From positions 19,933-83,932 of the forward strand of contig SIBG01000004.1 in NCBI GenBank assembly GCA_009695305.1: a stretch of 64,000 nt of DNA, in the 5' to 3' direction. Under the pieces are notes generated by a model. It saw only the letters and a list, made by a program, of their open reading frames with translations, did not search any database and was not told the origin of the DNA. The position numbers were made by a program, and so were the translations under genes. This document shows positions 50,856 through 58,924 of this stretch, one piece after another. Source of the stretch: Opitutus sp. (lineage in GTDB: Bacteria > Verrucomicrobiota > Verrucomicrobiia > Opitutales > Opitutaceae). Within the stretch, counting starts at the first letter, position 1. The number at the start of each line of letters is the position of its first letter.

Positions 50856-52539
50856 GCGTCAGTTTCCGATACTTGATCCGGTGCGGCTGGTCGGCGTCCT
50901 TGCCCTTCCGCCGGTGGAGATCCTCCTGATAGCTGGAAAAATTCCCGTTGAACCAGTGGACGTAGCTCTCCCCCTCGAACGCCAGGATGTGGGTCGCCAC
51001 GCGGTCGAGAAACCAGCGGTCGTGGGACACGACCACGGCGCAACCCGCGAAATTCTCCAAACCTTCCTCCAGTGCGCGGATCGAGTTCACGTCGAGGTCA
51101 TTCGTCGGCTCGTCGAGGAGGATGAGGTTGGCGCCGCTCTTGAGCAGCCGGGCGAGGTGGACCCGATTGCGCTCGCCGCCGGAGAGCACGCCAACTTTTT
51201 TGCTCTGATCGGGGCCGGTGAACCCAAACTGCGCGCAATAGGCGCGGCTGTTCAGCTCACGGTTGGCGAGCCGGATGATCTCCTCTCCGCCGCTGATCGC
51301 CTGCCAGATCGACTCATGGTCCGGCAGCGAATCGCGCGACTGGTCCACATGCGCGATCTTCACCGTGTCGCCCACGCGCAGCGTGCCCGTGTCGGCTTTT
51401 TCGACGGCGGTGATCAGCCGGAACAGCGTGGTCTTGCCCGCGCCGTTCGGCCCGATGACGCCGACGATGCCGCCGGGCGGCAGGGAAAAATTCACGTTCT
51501 CGAACAGCACGTTGTCGCCGTAGCTCTTCGCGAGATCCTTCGCCTCGACCACGAGCGCGCCGAGCCGTGGGCCGGGCGGGATGAGCAGCTCGAATTCCTT
51601 TTCTTTCTCCGCGACGTTTTCCTTCAGCATGTTTTCGTAGGCGCTGATGCGCGCCTGCGACTTCGCAACCCGCGCCTTTGCCGACTGGCGGATCCACGCG
51701 AGCTCGCGCGACATCGCCTTTTGCCGGCGATCCTCGGTGCGCTGCTCGACCGCCGAGCGCGCCTGCTTCTGCTCCAGCCACGAAGAATAGTTGCCCTTCC
51801 ACGGAGTCCCATGGCCGTGGCCGAGCTCAAGAATCCACTGCGCGACGTTGTCCAAAAAATAGCGGTCGTGGGTCACGGCGATCACCGTGCCCTCGTAGCG
51901 CGCGAGATGCTGCTCGAGCCAGTTTACGCTCTCGGCATCGAGGTGATTCGTCGGCTCGTCGAGGAGGAGGATGGCGGGTTTCTGCAACAGCAGGCGCGCG
52001 AGCGCGACGCGCCGACGCTCGCCACCGGATAGGCGATCCACGATCTGATCGCTCGGCGGGCAACGCAGCGCGTCCATCGCCATCTCCACTTGCGGGGCGA
52101 CATCCCAGGCGCCGGCGGCATCGATCTTGTCCTGCAAATCCGCCTGCTTCGTCGCGACCACATCTTTTTCCTGGTCCGTGCCCGCCGCGCTGAGTTCGTC
52201 CCAGGTAGCATCGTAGGCCGCCGTAAGGTCGGTGAGATGCTTGACGCCCTCCTCGACACACGCCCGCACCGTCGCGCCCGCGGTGAGGTGCGGCTCCTGC
52301 TCGAGGAAACCGATCGGGTAACCCGGTTCGAAATGCACGCGTCCGTCGATCTCGGTGTCGCGACCGGCGAGGATCCGCAGGAGCGAGGACTTGCCGGAGC
52401 CGTTGAGGCCAAGGACGCCGATCTTCGCGCCGTAGTAAAACGACAGCGAGATGTCGCGGAGGATCTCCTTGCGCTCGATTTTCTTCGAGACGCCCAGCAT
52501 GGAGAAAATGATCTTGGGGGCTTCTTCGGCTTTGGCCAT
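50851..52539 (-). CDS. ettA: Energy-dependent translational throttle protein EttA (ABC-F)
   Basis: This is a 562-residue soluble ABC-F ATPase with two nucleotide-binding domains. NBD1 has GLNGSGKSSLLRILAG and LSGGERRRVALARLLLQKPA; NBD2 has GPNGAGKTTLFRLITAVEKA and LSGGERNRVHLARLL. The interdomain linker and the short arm are of EttA type, as is the start KIIFSMLGVSKKIERKEILR. EttA binds the ribosomal E site and gates the first peptide bond in response to ATP/ADP ratio. It lies 11 nt after the ykgJ-like gene, so it may be part of the mazG-like/ykgJ-like operon. Confidence 0.96.
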   Translation of the reverse strand: MAKAEEAPKIIFSMLGVSKKIERKEILRDISLSFYYGAKIGVLGLNGSGKSSLLRILAGRDTEIDGRVHFEPGYPIGFLEQEPHLTAGATVRACVEEGVKHLTDLTAAYDATWDELSAAGTDQEKDVVATKQADLQDKIDAAGAWDVAPQVEMAMDALRCPPSDQIVDRLSGGERRRVALARLLLQKPAILLLDEPTNHLDAESVNWLEQHLARYEGTVIAVTHDRYFLDNVAQWILELGHGHGTPWKGNYSSWLEQKQARSAVEQRTEDRRQKAMSRELAWIRQSAKARVAKSQARISAYENMLKENVAEKEKEFELLIPPGPRLGALVVEAKDLAKSYGDNVLFENVNFSLPPGGIVGVIGPNGAGKTTLFRLITAVEKADTGTLRVGDTVKIAHVDQSRDSLPDHESIWQAISGGEEIIRLANRELNSRAYCAQFGFTGPDQSKKVGVLSGGERNRVHLARLLKSGANLILLDEPTNDLDVNSIRALEEGLENFAGCAVVVSHDRWFLDRVATHILAFEGESYVHWFNGNFSSYQEDLHRRKGKDADQPHRIKYRKLTR

Positions 52540-52550
52540 GGCGAGAGAGT

Positions 52551-52820
52551 CTAGGGTTTTGTCACAGTTTCAAGCCGCGCCAGCGTCGCCATCGCCTGTT
52601 CGCGATTCGCGCCGCACATTGTTTCCGTCGGTCGCAGGCTCACACACACCGCGGGGCGCTCGGGCCGGCCGAAGAGCGCGCACCGGAAATCCGGCAGCAG
52701 CTGCACGCAGCGAATGCCCGCCGGCTTGCCCCGCGGCATCCCCGGAATCGGCGACGAGATCGAGGGCGCGATGCAGCACGCACCACAACCCGAGCGGCAG
52801 TGGTCCAGCGCCAGTGTCAC
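52551..52820 (-). CDS. YkgJ family cysteine cluster protein
   Basis: This is an 89-residue protein starting at GTG 52820, which overlaps the TGA of the upstream mazG-like gene (GTGA). The conserved Cys pattern HCRSGCGACCIAPSISSPIP, GIRCVQLLPDFRCALFGRPE and RPAVC matches the YkgJ (UPF0153/CxxCxxCC) family, thought to bind a metal or Fe-S cluster. Function is unknown. Its upstream region contains a perfect 9-bp palindrome spanning the start codon (52813-52835). Confidence 0.85.
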   Translation of the reverse strand: MTLALDHCRSGCGACCIAPSISSPIPGMPRGKPAGIRCVQLLPDFRCALFGRPERPAVCVSLRPTETMCGANREQAMATLARLETVTKP

Positions 52821-52835
52821 GTATGGCGTGACACT
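52813..52835. promoter_or_regulatory. Perfect palindrome across the mazG-like/ykgJ-like junction
   Basis: AGTGTCACG (52813-52821) pairs perfectly with CGTGACACT (52827-52835) around TATGG. It contains both the stop codon of the upstream gene and the GTG start of the next one on the minus strand. The + strand side is followed by TTTT. A structure here could control re-initiation. Confidence 0.5.
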
Positions 52836-53167
52836 TTTCCAGGCGTCACAACCGGCGCTAACGTTGCGGTCAGTTCGTCCAGCGTGGTGAGAAACGCACG
52901 CTCCAGGTCCACGTCGCACACCTTGGCCAGCACGAGCACGCTCCAGAGACAGTCGGCCAGTTCATGGGCGAGCCGGGCGTCGAGATCGACGGGGCCGGGG
53001 CGCCGGCCATCCTTCGCCATGACGAGTTTCATCAGGTCGCCGACGTCACCGACGAAGCCCTGCGCGAGTTCGGCGCGCGACCACGGGCGGCCGGAGCGGG
53101 CGATCTCGACGGCGGCGAATCGTTCACGCAATTCCATCGCGTGACAGGTAAGTTCAGTGAGTTCCAT
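52817..53167 (-). CDS. MazG-like nucleotide pyrophosphohydrolase
   Basis: This is a 116-residue all-helical protein from ATG 53167 (MELTELTCHAMELRERFAAV). The MazG/dUTPase-like fold motifs are visible as ELAQGFVGDVGDLMKLVMAK and RLAHELADCLWSVLVLAKVC, with the expected acidic residues (Asp instead of some Glu). Such proteins hydrolyse non-canonical NTPs or regulate (p)ppGpp. It overlaps the ykgJ-like start, so the two are co-translated. ATG 53266 upstream gives a poorly conserved extension. Confidence 0.8.
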   Translation of the reverse strand: MELTELTCHAMELRERFAAVEIARSGRPWSRAELAQGFVGDVGDLMKLVMAKDGRRPGPVDLDARLAHELADCLWSVLVLAKVCDVDLERAFLTTLDELTATLAPVVTPGKVSRHT

Positions 53168-53553
53168 GACGGGAGTTAGGTCAGGCAGCGCCCAGGGGTC
53201 GAGTGCGCTGTCCGATTCACCGGCGGGCCGACCGCGTGGGCGTTCGCTTGACCAGATTCCCGCCATCCCAGTCGAAGCAAAGCTCGAGGGGTCGAACCCA
53301 AAGCGAACGGAGCAATCCGCGGCGCTGGGCGATGGAGCGCGGATTGCGCCGGGTAGACGCCGATCATCGTCCCGTGGCTCAAATAGCTTCCGCGGCCGTG
53401 CTTATTTTCTCCCAAAGGGGCAAAAAAAAAATACGTTCACCCCTGAGCTTCGGGCCCAAGGTTACGGCCGACGCGACCAGATTATTCCATCCGCATTTGA
53501 ACCGACACTTCCGCACCTGCCTGCCGCATCACCCACGCCGCCTTCACTCCATC
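53168..53553. other. Intergenic region between mazG-like and tatT, with a perfect stem
   Basis: I see no gene in these 386 nt. GCAATCCGCG (53313-53322) faces CGCGGATTGC (53339-53348), a perfect 10-bp stem with a 16-nt loop. An A-run of about 10 is at 53428-53437. The region should contain the divergent promoters of both flanking operons. Confidence 0.5.
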
Positions 53554-54501
53554 GTGAAGGCGAGCCTTCCTGTTGCCCTCATGGCTTTCGCGTTGCTCGC
53601 GGGCCCCGGTTGCGCCGCGCTAAATCAGACCGCCGTAAACCAGCTGGGCGACGCCCTCGCGAATGGTGACGCGGGATTCGCGACCGACGATGATCCCGAA
53701 CTCATCCGATCCGCGGCGCCGTTCAGCCTGAAGCTGGTCGAAAGCCTGCTGATCGAAACTCCGACCCATCGGGGGCTGCGCCTCGCGGCCGCGAGCGGGT
53801 TCACCCAATACGCCTATTTGTTTCTGGAACAGGATGCGGACCTGATGGCCGACCAGGATTTTGCTGGCGCCAGCTTGCTGCGCACCCGGGCGCGGCGCCT
53901 TTACCTGCGCGCGCGCGACCACGGGCTGCGTGGCTTGGATTCGGCCCACAAAGGTTTCGCCACCCGCCTCCGGGCCGACCCGACCACCGCAGTGCAGGCC
54001 GCGGTCGCCGACGATGTGCCCCTGCTTTTTTGGACCGCCGCCGCGTGGGGTGCGGCGATTACACTCTCCAAGGACAACGCGGATCTGATCGCCGACCAAG
54101 TGCTCGTCGAGGCCCTGATTGATCGCGCGCTCGCCCTGAACGAGCGCTTCGAAGCCGGGGCGATCCACGCGTTTCTCATCACTTACGAGATGGCGCGGCA
54201 GGGCGCGGCCGGTGATCCGGCGGCGCGGGCGCGGCAGCACTTCGAGCGGGCGATGGAGTTGGGCGCCGGCGGGCAGGCCGGGCCGCTCGTCAGCCTGGCT
54301 GAGGCGGTGGCGGTGGCAAAGCAGGATCGCCCGGAATTTCAGGCGTTGCTCAAGCGGGCGCTCGCCATCAATCCCGATGCCCATCCGGAGTGGCGGCTGG
54401 CCAACCTCGTGATGCAGCGCCGCGCACGCTGGTTGCTTTCGCACACCGACGAGCTGATTCTGCCCGAGGTCAATCTCCCTGTTCCAAAAGAAACGCCATG
54501 A
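53554..54501 (+). CDS. TRAP-T component TatT, lipoprotein
   Basis: This is a 315-residue protein from GTG 53554, encoding MKASLPVALMAFALLAGPGC as a lipoprotein signal; the Cys after AGPG is the lipidation site. It then has helical TPR-like repeats: LVESLLIETPTHRGLRLAAA, GLRGLDSAHKGFATRLRADP and DRALALNERFEAGAIHAFLI, which is the TatT family signature of TRAP transporters that add a periplasmic lipoprotein partner. Its stop overlaps the dctP start as ATGA, so it is co-translated with the solute-binding protein. ATG 53581 is an alternative but loses the basic N-terminus. Confidence 0.85.
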   Translation: MKASLPVALMAFALLAGPGCAALNQTAVNQLGDALANGDAGFATDDDPELIRSAAPFSLKLVESLLIETPTHRGLRLAAASGFTQYAYLFLEQDADLMADQDFAGASLLRTRARRLYLRARDHGLRGLDSAHKGFATRLRADPTTAVQAAVADDVPLLFWTAAAWGAAITLSKDNADLIADQVLVEALIDRALALNERFEAGAIHAFLITYEMARQGAAGDPAARARQHFERAMELGAGGQAGPLVSLAEAVAVAKQDRPEFQALLKRALAINPDAHPEWRLANLVMQRRARWLLSHTDELILPEVNLPVPKETP

Positions 54502-55523
54502 ACCGTCGCCGCCTGCCCGTCACGCTCGCGCTGGCCCTCACCGTGGGGATCACGCCTGCCGCCTTTCCCGCTGAGACCGTCGAAATCAAACTGGCCACGA
54601 TCTTGCCGGTTGGCACGTCCGGTCACCAAAGCTTGATGGAGATGCGGGCCGCCTGGCAGAAGGCCGCGGGACCGGCGCTGAAGCTGACCATCTACGCCGG
54701 CATGGCGGACGGCGAGCCGTTGCTCGTGAAGAAAATGCGCGCACGGCAGATCAATGCCGCCCTGCTCACCGCCGTCGGGCTCTCGGAGATCGACCGCTCA
54801 GTCTCGAGCCTGCAATTGATACCGATGATTTTCCGCGACTGGCGCGAGGTGGACTACGTGCGTGAGAAAATCCGCCCCGAACTCGAGGCCCGCCTGCGCG
54901 CGAAGGGCTTCGAGGTGCTGTTCTGGGGCGACGCCGGCTGGGTGCGCTACTTCTCGAAGGAGCCGGGCGGCATGCCAGACGACTACAAGAAGATGAAGCT
55001 GTTTGTCCATGCGGGCGGACCGCGGCAGATGGAAATTTTTCGCGAACTCGGCTACCAACCCGTCAGCTTGGAGACCGAGCAGATTCTGCCCGGCCTGACC
55101 ACCGGGATGATCAACGTGGTGCCCGTGCCGCCGTTCCTCGCCAATGCCCTCCAGATCAACCGCGTGACTAAATTCATGCTGGATCTAAATTGGGTGCCCA
55201 TCGTCGGCGCGGCGATTGTGCGGCGTGACGTCTGGGAAAAAATTTCGCCGGAGCTGCGCGCCCAACTCCAGACCATCGCCAACGCCGCCGCCGGGAAAAT
55301 CCGGACGCAGGCGCGCGCCGAGGACGATGAGGCCATCGTCGCGATGAAGAAGAACGGCCTGGTGGTCCAGGCCGTCACGCCGCCGATCCAGGCCGCCTGG
55401 CAGGCGCTGGCGGCGCGGTCTTATCCCATGATCCGCGGGCCCATCGTGCCCGAGGAGATTTTCGATCAAGTGCAGGCGGTGCTCGTCGAGTTTCGCGCCG
55501 CGCATCCGGGCGGCACGCCCTGA
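54498..55523 (+). CDS. TRAP transporter solute-binding protein (DctP family)
   Basis: This is a 341-residue exported protein with signal MNRRRLPVTLALALTVGITP ending near AFPA. The mature part is a DctP-type fold: IKLATILPVGTSGHQSLMEM, MRARQINAALLTAVGLSEID, the hinge VLFWGDAGWVRYFSKEPGGM with the conserved Arg contacting a carboxylate, and NVVPVPPFLANALQINRVTK. It captures an organic acid in the periplasm for the DctQM permease. TatT upstream probably delivers or channels the substrate, as proposed in Treponema. The substrate is unknown. Confidence 0.9.
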   Translation: MNRRRLPVTLALALTVGITPAAFPAETVEIKLATILPVGTSGHQSLMEMRAAWQKAAGPALKLTIYAGMADGEPLLVKKMRARQINAALLTAVGLSEIDRSVSSLQLIPMIFRDWREVDYVREKIRPELEARLRAKGFEVLFWGDAGWVRYFSKEPGGMPDDYKKMKLFVHAGGPRQMEIFRELGYQPVSLETEQILPGLTTGMINVVPVPPFLANALQINRVTKFMLDLNWVPIVGAAIVRRDVWEKISPELRAQLQTIANAAAGKIRTQARAEDDEAIVAMKKNGLVVQAVTPPIQAAWQALAARSYPMIRGPIVPEEIFDQVQAVLVEFRAAHPGGTP

Positions 55524-55565
55524 GTCCGGCCCGGCTCCCTGCGACGCACCCCCGACCGAACGCGA

Positions 55566-57419
55566 ATGATCCCCGGGGGCGAGAACTCTGCCGTCATTGC
55601 CGCTTCGCCCCTCGGCGAGGCGGCCCCGCGCCGCTGGTGGCATTTCGGGGAGGACCTCGCGCTCGCGCTGTTGCTCGCCATCATGGTCGCGCTGCCCCTC
55701 GCTGAAATCGTGCTGCGGAAATTTTCCACGGGGATTCCCAGCGCGCCGGATTTTCTGCGCCACCTCACGCTGCTGGTCGGAATGGTCGGCGGCGTGGTCG
55801 CAGCCCGGGATGGCCGGCTGCTCGCGCTCGCCACGGCGCCCGCTTTGCTGCGCGGGCGCTGGAAAGGTGTCGCGCTCGTTTTCAGCACGGGGGTGGGAGC
55901 TGCGGTCACCGCGTTTCTGTGTGTCGCCAGCCTGCAATTCGTGCGCCAGGAGCGGGAGGGCGGCGGGGTCCTCGCCTACGGAATTCCCCTCTGGCTGGTC
56001 CAACTCGCGATGCCCGTCGGTTTCGGCCTGATCTGCCTGCGGCTGATCTGGCGCGCGGCGGAGTCGTGGGCGCGCCGCGCCTTCACCCTGGTGCTCACGA
56101 CGGTTTTCGTCCTCGCCGCGATTTTTCCGCCGGTCGCGATTTCCAGCCTCACCCTGCCGGCGCTGGCGGGGTTGCTCGCGGCCACCGCCTTGGGCGCGCC
56201 GATCTTCGTCGCGCTCGGCGGCACCGCGATGCTCCTTTTCTGGGGTCGGGATGTTCCGATCACCGCGGTATCGATCGAACATTACGGGCTCGTGACGAAT
56301 CCCGCCCTCCCCGCCATTCCCCTCTTCACGCTCGCGGGCTATTTCATGGCGGAGGGCGGGGCGTCGCAACGACTGGTCCGTGTGTTTCAGGCGCTCGTCG
56401 GCTGGTTCCGCGGCGGACCAGCGATCGCCACGGCGTTGATCTGCGCGTTCTTCACCTCCTTCACGGGTGGTTCGGGGGTCACCATTCTCGCGTTGGGCGG
56501 ACTGCTGATGCCGGTGCTCATCGCCGCGCGGTTTTCGGAACGCGATGCGCTCGGGCTCGTCACCGGGGCCGGCTCCCTCGGCATCTTGCTGCCGCCGTGT
56601 CTGCCGGTGATCCTTTACGCCATTTTGGCCAAGGTCGACATCAAGGAAATGTTTCTCTCGGGGCTCGGGCCGGCGCTCCTCTTGATCGGGATGACTGGGG
56701 CGTGGGGCGTCTGGGCCGGCCGCAAGGCGCCGGAGGGTCGCCAGCGCTTCAACCTCGGCGAGGCCGGCCGCGCCGTCTGGTTTGCGAAATGGGAACTGCT
56801 GCTGCCGGTCGTGTCGATCGTGGCACTGTTCGGCGGTTGGGCCACCCCGGTCGAGGCGGCGGCAGTGACGGCGTTCTACGCGTTTCTCGTCGCCGTGGTG
56901 ATTCAACGCGACCTCGGGATTCTCCGGGACTGCCCACGCGTGATGACCGAGGCCGGCGTGCTCGTTGGCGGGATCCTGCTGATCCTCGGCGTGGCACTGG
57001 GGCTGACGAACTTTCTGATTGATGCCCAAATCCCGGATCGGCTCGCGGAATGGGCGGCGATCCACGTGCAGTCCCGCTGGGTATTTTTGCTCGGCCTGAA
57101 TATCGCGCTCTTGTTTATCGGCGGGCTGGTCGAGATCTACGCGGCCATTGTGGTCGTCGTGCCGCTGCTCATCCCCATCGGGGCGCGGCTGGGGATCGAT
57201 CCCCTGCATCTTGGCATCATTTTTCTGGCGAACATGGAACTCAGTTTCCTCGCCCCGCCCGTCGGACTGAACCTGCTGTTGGCGTCCTACCGGTTGAACA
57301 AACCGATGTCCGAGGTGACGCGCGCCGTGCTGCCGTTACTCGGGGTGCGGTTTATCGGCGTGCTGCTGATCACCTACGTCCCGTGGATCACGCTGGTGCT
57401 GCCCCGCTGGCTGCGGTGA
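55566..57419 (+). CDS. TRAP transporter fused permease (DctQ and DctM domains)
   Basis: This is a 617-residue membrane protein with about 16 helices. Residues 25-175 correspond to the small DctQ subunit (LALALLLAIMVALPLAEIVL and LRHLTLLVGMVGGVVAARDG). Residues about 180-617 correspond to the DctM channel: TALGAPIFVALGGTAMLLFW, FFTSFTGGSGVTILALGGLL, GAGSLGILLPPCLPVILYAI, VEAAAVTAFYAFLVAVVIQR and NMELSFLAPPVGLNLLLASY. The fusion removes a separate dctQ gene. It lies 42 nt after dctP and completes a TRAP-T operon (TatT, DctP, DctQM). Sodium-coupled uptake is expected. Confidence 0.9.
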   Translation: MIPGGENSAVIAASPLGEAAPRRWWHFGEDLALALLLAIMVALPLAEIVLRKFSTGIPSAPDFLRHLTLLVGMVGGVVAARDGRLLALATAPALLRGRWKGVALVFSTGVGAAVTAFLCVASLQFVRQEREGGGVLAYGIPLWLVQLAMPVGFGLICLRLIWRAAESWARRAFTLVLTTVFVLAAIFPPVAISSLTLPALAGLLAATALGAPIFVALGGTAMLLFWGRDVPITAVSIEHYGLVTNPALPAIPLFTLAGYFMAEGGASQRLVRVFQALVGWFRGGPAIATALICAFFTSFTGGSGVTILALGGLLMPVLIAARFSERDALGLVTGAGSLGILLPPCLPVILYAILAKVDIKEMFLSGLGPALLLIGMTGAWGVWAGRKAPEGRQRFNLGEAGRAVWFAKWELLLPVVSIVALFGGWATPVEAAAVTAFYAFLVAVVIQRDLGILRDCPRVMTEAGVLVGGILLILGVALGLTNFLIDAQIPDRLAEWAAIHVQSRWVFLLGLNIALLFIGGLVEIYAAIVVVVPLLIPIGARLGIDPLHLGIIFLANMELSFLAPPVGLNLLLASYRLNKPMSEVTRAVLPLLGVRFIGVLLITYVPWITLVLPRWLR

Positions 57420-57608
57420 GGCGGATAGGGCGAACTCCGGTCGGTTTCGGTCGGCCCAAACGTCAGTTACTGACCGGGCTCAAGCTCCTGGACCATCGAC
57501 GAAGAAAGTTTGAGCGGGTGGTTGATTCCTCCGTTGGAAACAAGACCGCTGCCGTCACTCGGCGTGGTCCCTGTTCACCGCTGTCTGGCCAAGTGCACAG
57601 CACAAACA

Positions 57609-57685
57609 TGGTGGACGCTACTGGACTCGAACCAGTGACCCCCTGCGTGTGAAGCAGGTGCTCTAACCAACTGAGCTAAGCGTCC
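57609..57685 (-). tRNA. tRNA-Val (CAC anticodon)
   Basis: On the minus strand acceptor GGACGCT pairs with AGCGTCC; anticodon stem CCTGC/GCAGG encloses TTCACAC (anticodon CAC, reading GUG). The discriminator is A and CCA is encoded. It is a stand-alone tRNA after the TRAP operon. Confidence 0.95.
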
Positions 57686-57813
57686 GACGCGAGGGCGAGA
57701 ACGTGGACAACGTCCGCAGGCGAATCAATCTCGTTTTCAATCCATTGAGGCCACGCCCTCCGGTCCTGCCGAAATCGTCCGGCGGGTTTCCCTGACGCCC
57801 ACTCCGTGGCGCC

Positions 57814-58023
57814 TCACTCGTGGTGCGTCGTCCAGAGCACCGTCACGAACGCAGCGGAAAACAGAGTCGGTCCAATGATCCACAGCGGATGGATCGGCAC
57901 GTGGTAATGCGGAACCGCCCACCCTACGACGAAACATTTCGCCACGATCAACAGCCACCCCACGCCCAGAAACCAGCGCTCTAACCGCGAGAGGTTGCCC
58001 AACGGATGGAATTTTAGGTTCAT
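57814..58023 (-). CDS. Small membrane protein of unknown function
   Basis: This is a 69-residue protein ([20 protein letters not shown]) with two hydrophobic helices ([18 protein letters not shown] and [19 protein letters not shown]) and a short charged C-terminus ending HHE. The composition is consistent with a real small membrane protein. I do not recognise a family. It lies between nth and the tRNA-Val gene on the same strand. Confidence 0.6.
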   Translation of the reverse strand: MNLKFHPLGNLSRLERWFLGVGWLLIVAKCFVVGWAVPHYHVPIHPLWIIGPTLFSAAFVTVLWTTHHE

Positions 58024-58168
58024 GCGCCGACGCTACACCCGCCCGCTCCCGGTCGCTGCGCACGCGTTGGCCGACGCTGCGCACGCGTTGCCCGCCACGC
58101 CGCGGCCCGTTGGGGTTTCGCGGGAGCGGACGCCCGAGCTCGTCGAACCAACGGGCGGCGCGGCGGGC

Positions 58169-58819
58169 TTACTTCTTCGTTTTCACCGCCCGCCGCCGGT
58201 GGGGAAAAACCGCCCGGCAAATCCCGCACCCCCGGCCATCGCAGCCGCGCGCCGTGCAATGCTCCCGCCCATAGAAAATAATCCGCAGATGCAGCTGGTT
58301 CCAGTGCTCGCGCGGGAAGAGTTTTTTCAAATCGCGCTCCGTCTGCACTACGTTGCGACCAGCGCTCAGGCCCCACCGCTGCGCGAGCCGGTGAATGTGG
58401 GTGTCCACCGGAAACGCCGGCACGCCGAACGCCTGGGCCATCACGACGCTCGCGGTCTTGTGGCCGACGCCGGGCAGCGCCTCCAGTTCCTCAAACGTCC
58501 GCGGCACGGCACCGCCATGCTGGTCGACCAAGAGGCCAGAGAGGCCGGCGATGGCCTTCGCCTTCTGCGGGGAGAGGCCACACGGCCGGATGAGGCGCTG
58601 AATCTCCGCGACCGGCACGCGCCGCATTTTTTCCGGCGTGTCGGCGAGCGCCCAGAGCGGCGGCGTGACCAGATTTACCCGCACGTCCGTGCACTGCGCC
58701 GAGAGCAACACCGCCACGAGCAACGTAAATGGGTCGTGATGCACCAGTGGCACGGGTGGGGCGGGATAAAGCTCCGCCAGTCGGCGATCGATGTAGGCGG
58801 CGCGCTCGGCTCGAATCAT
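58169..58819 (-). CDS. nth: Endonuclease III-like DNA glycosylase
   Basis: This is a 216-residue protein from ATG 58819 ([20 protein letters not shown]); ATG 58861 adds 14 residues. The helix-hairpin-helix [17 protein letters not shown] carries the catalytic Lys, and [17 protein letters not shown] carries the catalytic Asp, so it is an Nth-type AP lyase/glycosylase for oxidised pyrimidines. The C-terminal Fe-S loop reads [14 protein letters not shown]; its spacing is not the canonical C-x6-C-x2-C-x5-C, so cluster assembly may differ. It lies opposite to gcvP with 105 nt between the starts. Confidence 0.9.
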   Translation of the reverse strand: MIRAERAAYIDRRLAELYPAPPVPLVHHDPFTLLVAVLLSAQCTDVRVNLVTPPLWALADTPEKMRRVPVAEIQRLIRPCGLSPQKAKAIAGLSGLLVDQHGGAVPRTFEELEALPGVGHKTASVVMAQAFGVPAFPVDTHIHRLAQRWGLSAGRNVVQTERDLKKLFPREHWNQLHLRIIFYGREHCTARGCDGRGCGICRAVFPHRRRAVKTKK

Positions 58820-58924
58820 GGGCCGCCAACAGAGCGGCTTCGGCAGCGGAAACCAATCCATTATTCCGGCGCGGAAATCAAATCGCGGTTGCGCGCTCTC
58901 CTTCCGCCCCTAGCGTGCCGGCTG

